Shown: in pieces, positions 1 to 5,424 of the stretch
Layout of the letters: each line of letters opens with the position of its first letter
Position numbering within the stretch: the first letter of the stretch is position 1
Origin: an uncultured Bacilli bacterium
GTDB lineage: Bacteria > Bacillota_I > Bacilli_A > RF39 > UBA660
Direction: 5' to 3'
DNA: 12,143 nucleotides
Assembly: GCA_947630435.1 (NCBI GenBank)
Contig: CANRHO010000016.1
Location: 1-12,143, forward strand
Notes under the pieces: model-generated
Databases searched by the model: none
What the model saw: only the letters and a program-made list of their open reading frames with translations
What the model was told of the DNA's origin: nothing
Position numbers and translations under genes: made by a program

Positions 1-225
1 TTCTATCGTATAGTAGCAGCTGATTCAAGAAGTCCAAGAGATGGTCGTTTTATTGAAATGGTAGGAACATATAATCCTTTGGTTACTCCAGCTGAAACAA
101 AGATAGATGAAGAACTAGTTATTAAATGGTTGAAAAACGGAGCAACACCAACGGATACAGTTAGAAATATTTTATCTAAAAATGGTATTATGGCTAAATA
201 TGCTAAAGAAAAACAAGGTAAGTAA
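1..225 (+). CDS. rpsP: 30S ribosomal protein S16, 3' part (5' end outside window)
   Basis: The window opens inside an ORF in frame 1 giving 74 residues. These begin FYRIVAADSRSPRDGRFIE and continue through GTYNP, with the middle and C-terminal part typical of bacterial S16, a small protein needed for 30S subunit assembly. S16 is usually about 80-90 residues, so only about 12-18 N-terminal residues are missing. The conserved R-I-V-x-A-D-S-R-x-x-R-D-G-R-F-I-E block and the WLKNGA segment are intact. It ends at TAA, 2 nt before the khpA start, so the two are co-transcribed, as with rpsP-ylqC in Bacillus. The identity is recognised from sequence and is not in serious doubt. Confidence 0.95.
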   Translation, partial: FYRIVAADSRSPRDGRFIEMVGTYNPLVTPAETKIDEELVIKWLKNGATPTDTVRNILSKNGIMAKYAKEKQGK

Positions 226-227
226 TT

Positions 228-476
228 ATGGAATTAGTTGAATTAACAGAAGTAATAGTAAAAGAACTTGTAGAGGATAAAGATAGTGTTACCGTTAAAG
301 AGTTTCCAAGTGAAGAAGAAAATACCGTAACAATACAGGTTATGGTTCCTGAGGATCAAATGGGAAAGGTTATTGGAAAACAAGGTAAACTTGCAAAAGC
401 ATTAAGAACCATAGTTCAAGCAAGTTCATATGTAAATGATAATAAAAGAGTAAATATTAACATTGATGCTTATTAG
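228..476 (+). CDS. khpA: KH-domain RNA-binding protein KhpA (YlqC family)
   Basis: This 82-residue protein is almost entirely one KH domain. The RNA-binding GxxG loop is visible as GKQG (residues 50-53) inside VIGKQGKLAKALRTI. In Firmicutes KhpA is a small RNA chaperone that partners with KhpB/Jag and affects cell elongation and division; that role is family knowledge. The SD (AAGG) lies inside the end of rpsP and the gap to rpsP is 2 nt, so the pair is one transcription unit. In Bacillus rimM, trmD and rplS lie nearby downstream; here a terminator follows at once, so the operon is cut short. The stop is TAG and forms part of the terminator stem. Confidence 0.93.
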   Translation: MELVELTEVIVKELVEDKDSVTVKEFPSEEENTVTIQVMVPEDQMGKVIGKQGKLAKALRTIVQASSYVNDNKRVNINIDAY

Positions 477-501
477 AATTAGAAGAAATTCTAATTTTTT
501 T
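472..501 (+). terminator. Intrinsic terminator after khpA
   Basis: A 9-bp inverted repeat (ATTAGAATT at 472-480, AATTCTAAT at 487-495) with a 6-nt loop is followed by a run of seven T. The 5' arm includes the khpA stop codon. The stem is AT-rich but perfect. Confidence 0.8.
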
Positions 502-567
502 ATATAATGTAAAAAATTAGTTTATACATAAAAATATGTAAATATTATATTTCAATATATAATTTAA

Positions 568-596
568 TTGTTAAAAGCCACTAATTGTATTATAAT
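568..596 (+). promoter_or_regulatory. Sigma-A type promoter for cdsA-rseP
   Basis: TTGTTA (568-573), 17-bp spacer, then a perfect TATAAT (591-596). The predicted transcript starts near 603. It carries AAGGATGTGAT at 605-615, a near-complete match to the anti-SD complement, just before the cdsA ATG at 619. Confidence 0.75.
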
Positions 597-618
597 AAAA
601 ACATAAGGATGTGATAAT

Positions 619-1392
619 ATGAAAAAAAGGCTTGTTAGTGCCATAGTTGCTTTTATAATATTTATACCATTAATTATTATAGGAGGTGTTTGGCTTAAGT
701 TAGCAGCGTGTGCTTTAGCTGTTTTAGGCATGAAAGAATTTCTAGATTTACCTCATAATAATAAAAGACCAAAATATGTTGATGTTATTATTTATGCTAT
801 AACCATATTACTTGTTTTTATAAATGAAAAAAAAGAAATTTACTATTCATTAGCATTATTGTTACCAATGCTTGCGGTGATATATTGTAATGATAATAAA
901 AAATATAATTCCAACGAGGCTTTTAAACTAATTGGTATGACTATCCTTATCGGAACTGTATTTCATGAATTTTTAGTTATTAGACATAAGAGTTTAATGT
1001 TGTTCATATATTTATTTATTATCACGATGTTAACAGATACTTATGCGCATTTATCAGGAACACTTATTGGTAAGCATAAATTTGCTCCAAAAATTTCTCC
1101 TAATAAAACATGGGAAGGAGCAATTATCGGAGGTATTTTTGGTACTTTGTGTGCCGCAACGTTTTATTATATTGCAATAGATAGTAATGTAAACGTTTTA
1201 TTACTTCTTATTGTTACGCTTTTCTTATCATGCTTAGGTCAATTAGGGGACTTGTTTTTCAGCGCTGTTAAAAGAAACCATGATATAAAAGACTTTTCAA
1301 ACATAATGCCTGGACATGGTGGAATATTAGATAGATTAGACAGTATTATTTTTGTTATTATTGGATATATTTTATTATCAGGGCTTTTTTAG
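619..1392 (+). CDS. cdsA: Phosphatidate cytidylyltransferase (CDP-diacylglycerol synthase)
   Basis: Integral membrane enzyme converting phosphatidic acid plus CTP to CDP-diacylglycerol, the precursor of phosphatidylglycerol and related lipids. The protein has 257 residues, near the usual family length, and is made of many hydrophobic segments. The CdsA signature spans residues 215-241: S-A-V-K-R, then I-K-D, then P-G-H-G-G-I-L-D-R-L-D. Another conserved block, APKISPNKTWEGAIIGG, lies upstream near the middle of the protein. The start has a strong SD just behind its own promoter. It is followed 9 nt later by rseP, and the TAG stop runs into the next gene's SD (TAGGAGG). In Bacillus cdsA and rasP are separated by dxr, which is absent here. 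Confidence 0.95.
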   Translation: MKKRLVSAIVAFIIFIPLIIIGGVWLKLAACALAVLGMKEFLDLPHNNKRPKYVDVIIYAITILLVFINEKKEIYYSLALLLPMLAVIYCNDNKKYNSNEAFKLIGMTILIGTVFHEFLVIRHKSLMLFIYLFIITMLTDTYAHLSGTLIGKHKFAPKISPNKTWEGAIIGGIFGTLCAATFYYIAIDSNVNVLLLLIVTLFLSCLGQLGDLFFSAVKRNHDIKDFSNIMPGHGGILDRLDSIIFVIIGYILLSGLF

Positions 1393-1401
1393 GAGGAATA
1401 A

Positions 1402-2445
1402 ATGACTTTAATATACTTTATATTAATGCTTGGAATAATTGTTTTTATACATGAACTAGGACACTTTTTCTGGGCTAAAAAATCAGGAGTTTATTGTTAT
1501 GAATTTTCATTAGGATTTGGTCCTAAACTTTTCTCATTTAAAAGAAAAAATGATGAAACTTTATACTGCATACGTTTAATTCCAGTTGGTGGTTATGTTG
1601 CTATGGCTGGTGAAGAAGCAACGGATGATGAAGAAGTTCCAAAGGATAAAAAATTATATAATAAGCCATGGTATAAAAGATTAATTATCATTTTAGCAGG
1701 AGTTACAAATAATTTTATATTGGGGTTTGTGGTTCTATTTATAATGGCATTGTGCTATGGCTCGTATACTACAAAGCCAATAATAGGAGAAGTAACAAAA
1801 GATTCTGTCAGTTATAAAGCTGGTATATCACCTGGTGATAGAATATTATCAATTAATGGTAAAAAAACAAGAACTTGGGATGATGTTACTTTAACACTTA
1901 CTTTAGCAAATAATGAAAAAGCACAAAATATAGTATTAGAAGATAAAAATGGTAAAAAAAGAAGAGTATCAGTAACACCAAAAAAAGTAAAGGATGAAGA
2001 AGGTAATGTTTCATATGCTTATGGGATGGGGTTAGATAATACCAAAAAAAATGGATTAGTTAATGCTTTTAAATATTCTGTTAGTAAGTTTGGTTCAACT
2101 TTTAACTCTATGATTGTTACTATAAAATCATTAATTACAGGTAAAATAGGACTAAATGCGTTATCTGGACCGGTAGGAATTTATACAATAGTAGGAATGC
2201 AAAGAAAAGCTGGTTTATCGGGATTGCTTTATTTATTAGCATATTTATCAATTAATGTTGGATTCATAAATTTACTTCCGTTTCCGGCCTTTGATGGATA
2301 TCATGCCATTACTATATTATTTGAGAAAATAACAGGAAAAAAAGTAAATCAAAAAGTTGATGCAATAGTTAATAATATTGGTCTAATGCTACTTTTTGCT
2401 CTTATGATTTATATAACCATAAAGGACGTTTTGAAACTTTTTTAA
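1402..2445 (+). CDS. rseP: RseP/RasP family site-2 intramembrane zinc metalloprotease
   Basis: M50-family site-2 protease of 347 residues that cleaves membrane-embedded substrates such as anti-sigma factors or signal-peptide remnants; the actual substrate here cannot be told. The zinc site HELGH is at residues 17-21 in the first membrane helix. A single PDZ domain lies at about 120-205 (VSYKAGISPGDRILSINGK). The third ligand is D298 in N290-x2-P-x-P-x2-D-G. The usual LDGG ending of that motif reads FDGYH here, a local deviation that keeps the catalytic Asp. SD AGGAGG at 1391-1396 overlaps the cdsA stop, so the genes are translationally close. A terminator overlaps the 3' end. Confidence 0.94.
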   Translation: MTLIYFILMLGIIVFIHELGHFFWAKKSGVYCYEFSLGFGPKLFSFKRKNDETLYCIRLIPVGGYVAMAGEEATDDEEVPKDKKLYNKPWYKRLIIILAGVTNNFILGFVVLFIMALCYGSYTTKPIIGEVTKDSVSYKAGISPGDRILSINGKKTRTWDDVTLTLTLANNEKAQNIVLEDKNGKKRRVSVTPKKVKDEEGNVSYAYGMGLDNTKKNGLVNAFKYSVSKFGSTFNSMIVTIKSLITGKIGLNALSGPVGIYTIVGMQRKAGLSGLLYLLAYLSINVGFINLLPFPAFDGYHAITILFEKITGKKVNQKVDAIVNNIGLMLLFALMIYITIKDVLKLF

Positions 2446-2463
2446 TTAAAAGTTTCTTTTATT
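2433..2463 (+). terminator. Intrinsic terminator at end of rseP
   Basis: GAAACTTTT (2433-2441) pairs with AAAAGTTTC (2448-2456), loop TTAATT, followed by TTTTATT. The stop codon lies partly in the loop. It is a weak, AT-rich stem but well placed before the next promoter. Confidence 0.6.
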
Positions 2464-2483
2464 AGAAAAAAAGAATAAATATT

Positions 2484-2515
2484 TTGACATACATATTATA
2501 AATTGAAAATATAAA
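2484..2515 (+). promoter_or_regulatory. Possible promoter for fmt
   Basis: A perfect -35 TTGACA sits at 2484-2489. The -10 is not clear: TATAAA at 2510-2515 gives a 20-bp spacer, longer than ideal, while the hexamer at 17 bp (AAATAT) is poor. It is downstream of the rseP terminator and upstream of fmt, so a promoter is expected here. Confidence 0.45.
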
Positions 2516-2581
2516 TAGAAAGGATCAATTAATTAGATTACTGATTTCTATAGGATTGATTATACGAGGATGAAATTTTTT

Positions 2582-3514
2582 ATGAAAGATTTAAAAGTAT
2601 TATTTATGGGTACTCCGGATTTTTGCGTTCCTATTTTACAATGTTTAATAGATGAATGTAATGTAATAGCGGTAGTAACGCAACCTGATAAAGAAGTTGG
2701 TAGAAAAAAAGAAATGATTTTTTCGCCAATAAAAAAATTGGCTTTAGAAAATAACATAAAAGTTTTACAGCCAGTAAAAATAAAAGAGGATTATGATGAT
2801 GTTATTAATTTAAATCCAGACATTATAATTACTTGTGCTTATGGCCAAATAATTCCAGAAATTATTTTAAATCAACCAAAATATGGTTGTATAAACGTTC
2901 ATGCATCACTATTACCAAAATTAAGAGGAGGAGCACCAATTCATAAAGCGATAATGTATGGATATGATAAAACTGGTATAACAATTATGTACATGGATAA
3001 AGGTATGGATACCGGAGATATAATATCAAAAAAAGAAGTAAAAATAGAAGAAAATGATACAGCAGAAACTCTTCATGATAAACTACAAAAATCAGCCGTT
3101 TTTCTTTTAATGGATACTTTACCTAGTATAATTGATGGTACTAATAAAAGAGAAAAACAAGATGAAAAATATGCAACTTATGCATATAACATTTCAAGAG
3201 AAGAAGAACACGTTGATTTTAATAAAACTTCAAAGGAAATATATAATCAAATAAGAGGATTAAATTCATGGCCAGGTGCTTATTGTATACTTGATGGAAA
3301 AAATTTAAAGTTATGGTCTTCTAAGATTACTTTAAATACATATGATAAAATTCCTGGAGAAATAGTTAATTTGGATAAAAATGGATTAGAAGTTGTAACG
3401 AAAGATGGTAGTATATTAATTACCGAATTACAACTTCCAGGTAAAAAGAAAATGAATATAAAAAATTTTATTAATGGTATTAAAAAAGATTACATAGGTA
3501 AAATCATGAAGTAA
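2582..3514 (+). CDS. fmt: Methionyl-tRNA formyltransferase
   Basis: Transfers a formyl group from 10-formyl-tetrahydrofolate to initiator Met-tRNA, producing fMet-tRNA for translation initiation. From the start chosen here the protein has 310 residues, the usual length. The N-terminal hydrolase core shows LFMGTPDF, the folate-binding SLLPKLRGGAPI loop, and catalytic N105, H107 and D143. The C-terminal OB-like tRNA-binding domain follows from about residue 200. An in-frame ATG at 2570 would add four residues, but the only good SD (CGAGGA, 2565-2570) overlaps that ATG; it sits about 11 nt before 2582, and the family typically begins M-K-x-x-VxFMGT. The gene has its own terminator. The partner def is not in the window and rsmB does not follow. 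Confidence 0.94.
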   Translation: MKDLKVLFMGTPDFCVPILQCLIDECNVIAVVTQPDKEVGRKKEMIFSPIKKLALENNIKVLQPVKIKEDYDDVINLNPDIIITCAYGQIIPEIILNQPKYGCINVHASLLPKLRGGAPIHKAIMYGYDKTGITIMYMDKGMDTGDIISKKEVKIEENDTAETLHDKLQKSAVFLLMDTLPSIIDGTNKREKQDEKYATYAYNISREEEHVDFNKTSKEIYNQIRGLNSWPGAYCILDGKNLKLWSSKITLNTYDKIPGEIVNLDKNGLEVVTKDGSILITELQLPGKKKMNIKNFINGIKKDYIGKIMK

Positions 3515-3526
3515 TCTTTTTTATTT
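3482..3526 (+). terminator. Intrinsic terminator at end of fmt
   Basis: A perfect 12-bp stem, AAAAAAGATTAC (3482-3493) with GTAATCTTTTTT (3511-3522), with a 17-nt loop and a T-rich tail. The fmt stop TAA at 3512-3514 is inside the 3' arm, so coding sequence doubles as terminator. Confidence 0.8.
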
Positions 3527-3545
3527 ACATAAAAAAATAAAAAAC

Positions 3546-3573
3546 TTGACCAGATGGTATTTATTAATATAAA
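3546..3573 (+). promoter_or_regulatory. Promoter for the secreted TasA-like gene pair
   Basis: TTGACC (3546-3551), 16-bp spacer, TATAAA (3568-3573). The predicted transcript begins near 3580, downstream of an in-frame ATG at 3574, which rules that ATG out as the start of the following gene. Confidence 0.65.
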
Positions 3574-3586
3574 ATGAAGATAATAG

Positions 3587-3773
3587 TAGTAGGTGGTAAA
3601 ATGGAAAAAGAAAGAAAAGTAAAAGTATTAAGTTTAATTGCACTAGTAGTTGCAATACTAGGTTTAACGGTAGCATTTGCAGCATTATCAGAAACCTTAA
3701 CGATAAAAGGAACTGCAAAAGTTGATGCTGCAACGTGGGACGTTCACTTTGAAAACCCAACTTGTAAAGATGT
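3587..3773 (+). repeat. Direct repeat block A, copy 1
   Basis: 187 bp including the SD, start codon and first 57 codons of the first TasA-like gene. It matches 4334-4520 with only four substitutions by my count, three of them synonymous and one K-to-R. The identity includes the non-coding leader from 3587, so the duplication copied the ribosome binding site too. Confidence 0.9.
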
Positions 3774-4326
3774 AAATTTATTAGGTATTGATGACTCTGA
3801 AGACTGCTCCAATTATTTTCACGATGATTATTTTTATTTAGAAGAAGGAGCTGGAAAAGTAAATGAAAATCCAACCATAAATGGAATTAGCATAACAAAT
3901 ATAAATGCAACAATAACAAAGCCAAAAGATCAGGTAATATATTTTTTTATAATCGAAAATAAAGGAACAATTGATGCTAAAATAGACTCAATTAGTATAA
4001 GTAAATTATGTGAGTCTACTTCATCACCAGTGGAATCATGTGATTGGGATAATGATGGTACAGTAACAAATGAAGATATTCAAAAAGTAAATGACAACAT
4101 TTCTTTTAAAACAGAATTTTATGGTGCAGAAAATAAAGAAGATCAATTAAAAATTGGTACTATTTTAAAAACAGGAGAGCGAAAAATTCTTAATGTAGTG
4201 CTTAGTTATAATAAAATTTTTGAAAGTAATGATGGATGGAAAACCGAAGAGGCAACAGAGCTTCCGAAAAGAAATTTAGTATTTAATGATTTAAATATAA
4301 CAATAAATTATGTTCAAGCAGATTAA
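3601..4326 (+). CDS. Secreted TasA/camelysin-like surface protein, copy 1
   Basis: I do not recognise a named gene. The 241-residue protein has charged residues at 2-8, a hydrophobic segment at 9-28 ending AFA (possible signal peptidase cut after A27), then ALSETLTIKGTAKVD. This layout, plus a KPKDQVIYFFIIENKGTIDAKI segment that resembles the KPGD...F..ENNGS..I region of Bacillus TasA, suggests the TasA/camelysin fold (inference). Four Cys occur (C55, C69, C137, C147). Directly after C147 comes DWDNDGTVTNED (148-159), which fits an EF-hand/dockerin calcium loop with D1, D3, D5, G6 and D12. The start at 3601 is preferred over 3574: AGGTGG lies 4 nt upstream, the same leader precedes copy 2, and 3574 abuts the -10 box. 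Copy 2 follows after 21 nt. No SipW-type signal peptidase gene is nearby. Confidence 0.85.
   Translation: MEKERKVKVLSLIALVVAILGLTVAFAALSETLTIKGTAKVDAATWDVHFENPTCKDVNLLGIDDSEDCSNYFHDDYFYLEEGAGKVNENPTINGISITNINATITKPKDQVIYFFIIENKGTIDAKIDSISISKLCESTSSPVESCDWDNDGTVTNEDIQKVNDNISFKTEFYGAENKEDQLKIGTILKTGERKILNVVLSYNKIFESNDGWKTEEATELPKRNLVFNDLNITINYVQAD
3974..4050 (+). repeat. Direct repeat block B, copy 1
   Basis: 77 bp covering the IDSISISKLCESTSSPVESC region, differing from 4712-4788 by a single synonymous change (GAG/GAA) by my count. It is flanked on both sides by much more divergent sequence. Confidence 0.88.
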
Positions 4327-4333
4327 AAATAGA

Positions 4334-4520
4334 TAGTAGGTGGTAAAATGGAAAAGGAAAGAAGAGTAAAAGTATTAAGTTTAATTGCACTAGTAGTTGC
4401 AATACTAGGTTTAACGGTAGCATTTGCAGCATTATCAGAAACTTTAACGATAAAAGGAACTGCAAAAGTTGATGCTGCAACGTGGGACGTTCACTTTGAA
4501 AATCCAACTTGTAAAGATGT
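4334..4520 (+). repeat. Direct repeat block A, copy 2
   Basis: Second copy of the 187-bp block at 3587-3773; the period between copies is 747 bp. Confidence 0.9.
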
Positions 4521-5061
4521 GGGAATGGAAGAAAATGATGAATGTACTAGTCACTTTAATGAAGGTTTTTCTTATTTAGAAGAAGGAGCTGGAAAAGTAA
4601 ATAAAAATCCAACTATAGATGGTACAACAATATCTGGAATAGATGCAACAATAACAAAGCCAAACGATACTGTACGGTATAATTTTATGATGGTAAATGA
4701 TGGAACTATAAATGCTAAAATAGACTCAATTAGTATAAGTAAATTATGTGAATCTACTTCATCACCAGTGGAATCATGTGATTGGGATGGAAATGGAACG
4801 GTAAGTGAAGATGATATTCAAAAAGTTCATGATAATATTAGCTTTGCTGTTTCTACTGCAGGAGAAGAAGGTCCTGAAGTGATAAAACCCGGTGCCATTT
4901 TAAAAGTTGGTGAGAGAAAGTTTGTTATTGTACATATATTGTATAGAAAAGCTATTTATGAAAATAATAATTTAAATGAAGAAGAATCAACAGAGTTACC
5001 AAAAAGGGATTTAACGTTTAGTGATTTAAACGTAACAATAAATTTTGTTCAAGCAGATTAA
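4348..5061 (+). CDS. Secreted TasA/camelysin-like surface protein, copy 2
   Basis: Paralogue of the preceding gene, 237 residues. Residues 1-57 differ from copy 1 only by K6R. The middle is more divergent, and a second near-identical block covers the Cys pair (C134, C144). The EF-hand/dockerin-like loop here is DWDGNGTVSEDD (145-156), keeping D1, D3, N5, G6 and D12. Cys 55 and 66 match the other pair in copy 1. The C-terminus ends LPKRDLTFSDLNVTINFVQAD-like, shared with copy 1 and resembling the last strand of TasA-type domains. SD AGGTGG is 4 nt before ATG, identical to copy 1. There is no separate promoter or terminator between the copies, so they are probably co-transcribed. A bidirectional terminator follows. 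The surface or matrix role is inference. Confidence 0.85.
   Translation: MEKERRVKVLSLIALVVAILGLTVAFAALSETLTIKGTAKVDAATWDVHFENPTCKDVGMEENDECTSHFNEGFSYLEEGAGKVNKNPTIDGTTISGIDATITKPNDTVRYNFMMVNDGTINAKIDSISISKLCESTSSPVESCDWDGNGTVSEDDIQKVHDNISFAVSTAGEEGPEVIKPGAILKVGERKFVIVHILYRKAIYENNNLNEEESTELPKRDLTFSDLNVTINFVQAD
4712..4788 (+). repeat. Direct repeat block B, copy 2
   Basis: Second copy of the 77-bp block at 3974-4050. It lies 738 bp downstream, not 747, because the intervening variable segment is 9 bp shorter. Confidence 0.88.
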
Positions 5062-5096
5062 AAATAAAATAGCTAGGTTTTAGCTATTTTATTTTT
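5060..5096. terminator. Bidirectional terminator between convergent genes
   Basis: A perfect stem of up to 16 bp (5060-5075 with 5081-5096) around the loop GGTTT, core AAATAGCTA/TAGCTATTT. It has an A-run on the left and a T-run on the right, so it gives a U-tail in either direction. It ends the TasA-like pair on the plus strand and the DUF1540 gene on the minus strand, overlapping the ends of both genes. Confidence 0.85.
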
Positions 5097-5271
5097 CTTT
5101 AAAACTAACACAAATTGTTTCTTTTTTACACGCTTTGCATGAATCACTTGTACAACTAACTTTTATTTCATTTAAAGTGCAATATTTATCATTATTATCA
5201 TTGTATTTGCATGATTCTACATCACATTTTATTGATTTATTATCATCGTTCAGGTTATTACCTCCATACAT
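5089..5271 (-). CDS. Small Cys-rich DUF1540 family protein
   Basis: Up to 60 residues. The core KCDVESCKYNDN...YCTLNEIKVSC...KETICVSF, with seven Cys, matches the DUF1540 pattern (C-D-V-x-x-C-x-Y-N ... C ... I-x-V ... T-x-C-x-x-F). Function is unknown; a metal-binding role is only a guess from the Cys content. The span given uses the only standard start, ATG at 5271, but that has no SD and lies only about 7 nt from the predicted transcript start. A perfect GGAGG (complement of 5261-5265) lies inside the ORF, 7 nt before an in-frame CTG at 5253, which would give a 54-residue protein starting (M)NDDNKSIKCD. I think the CTG start is at least as likely. The gene converges on the TasA-like pair. 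Confidence 0.8.
   Translation of the reverse strand: MYGGNNLNDDNKSIKCDVESCKYNDNNDKYCTLNEIKVSCTSDSCKACKKETICVSFKEK
5261..5265 (-). promoter_or_regulatory. Shine-Dalgarno that points to a CTG start in the DUF1540 gene
   Basis: CCTCC on the plus strand reads GGAGG on the minus strand. The only in-frame start-like codon at normal spacing is CTG (5253-5251). An ATG a few bases further on is in another frame and hits a stop within six codons. Confidence 0.6.
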
Positions 5272-5284
5272 ATATTATTATCAA

Positions 5285-5313
5285 ATTAAAATGATATATG
5301 CAATTTATATCAA
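5285..5313 (-). promoter_or_regulatory. Promoter for the DUF1540 gene
   Basis: Read on the minus strand: TTGATA (complement of 5308-5313), 17-bp spacer, TTTAAT (complement of 5285-5290). The predicted start is near 5278, so the mRNA would begin just before the ATG at 5271 and the internal SD would be in the leader. Confidence 0.55.
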
Positions 5314-5371
5314 ATAGTGTAAAGTTATTAAAAATAAGATATTTTACATATGTTATATTCTTATAATCATA

Positions 5372-5400
5372 TTAACGTTTAATATTATATTTGATATAAT
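5372..5400 (+). promoter_or_regulatory. Promoter for the rlmN-prpC-prkC-rsgA-rpe operon
   Basis: TTAACG (5372-5377), 17-bp spacer, TATAAT (5395-5400). It is followed by AAGGAG (5412-5417), 7 nt before the rlmN ATG. It is divergent from the DUF1540 promoter. Confidence 0.7.
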
Positions 5401-5424
5401 TATTATTAGTTAAGGAGTATTTTA

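Noticed and set aside
2570..2581. Upstream ATG for fmt
   Set aside because: The GAGGA SD overlaps it; the ATG at 2582 fits the family N-terminus better. It cannot be fully excluded.
3574..3600. Upstream in-frame ATG giving nine extra residues to the first TasA-like protein
   Set aside because: It directly follows the -10 box (3568-3573), before the predicted transcript start, and has no SD. The duplicated leader in copy 2 supports 3601.
3521..3874. Antisense ORF on the minus strand across the first TasA-like gene, Leu-rich translation
   Set aside because: It is the reverse of a real coding region. A similar ORF (4283-4507) appears in the second copy only because the DNA is duplicated. No SD or promoter is seen and the composition is a shadow effect.
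5135..5317. Plus-strand ORF of 60 codons opposite the DUF1540 gene
   Set aside because: It overlaps the Cys-rich minus-strand gene and its promoter, and has no SD or family resemblance.
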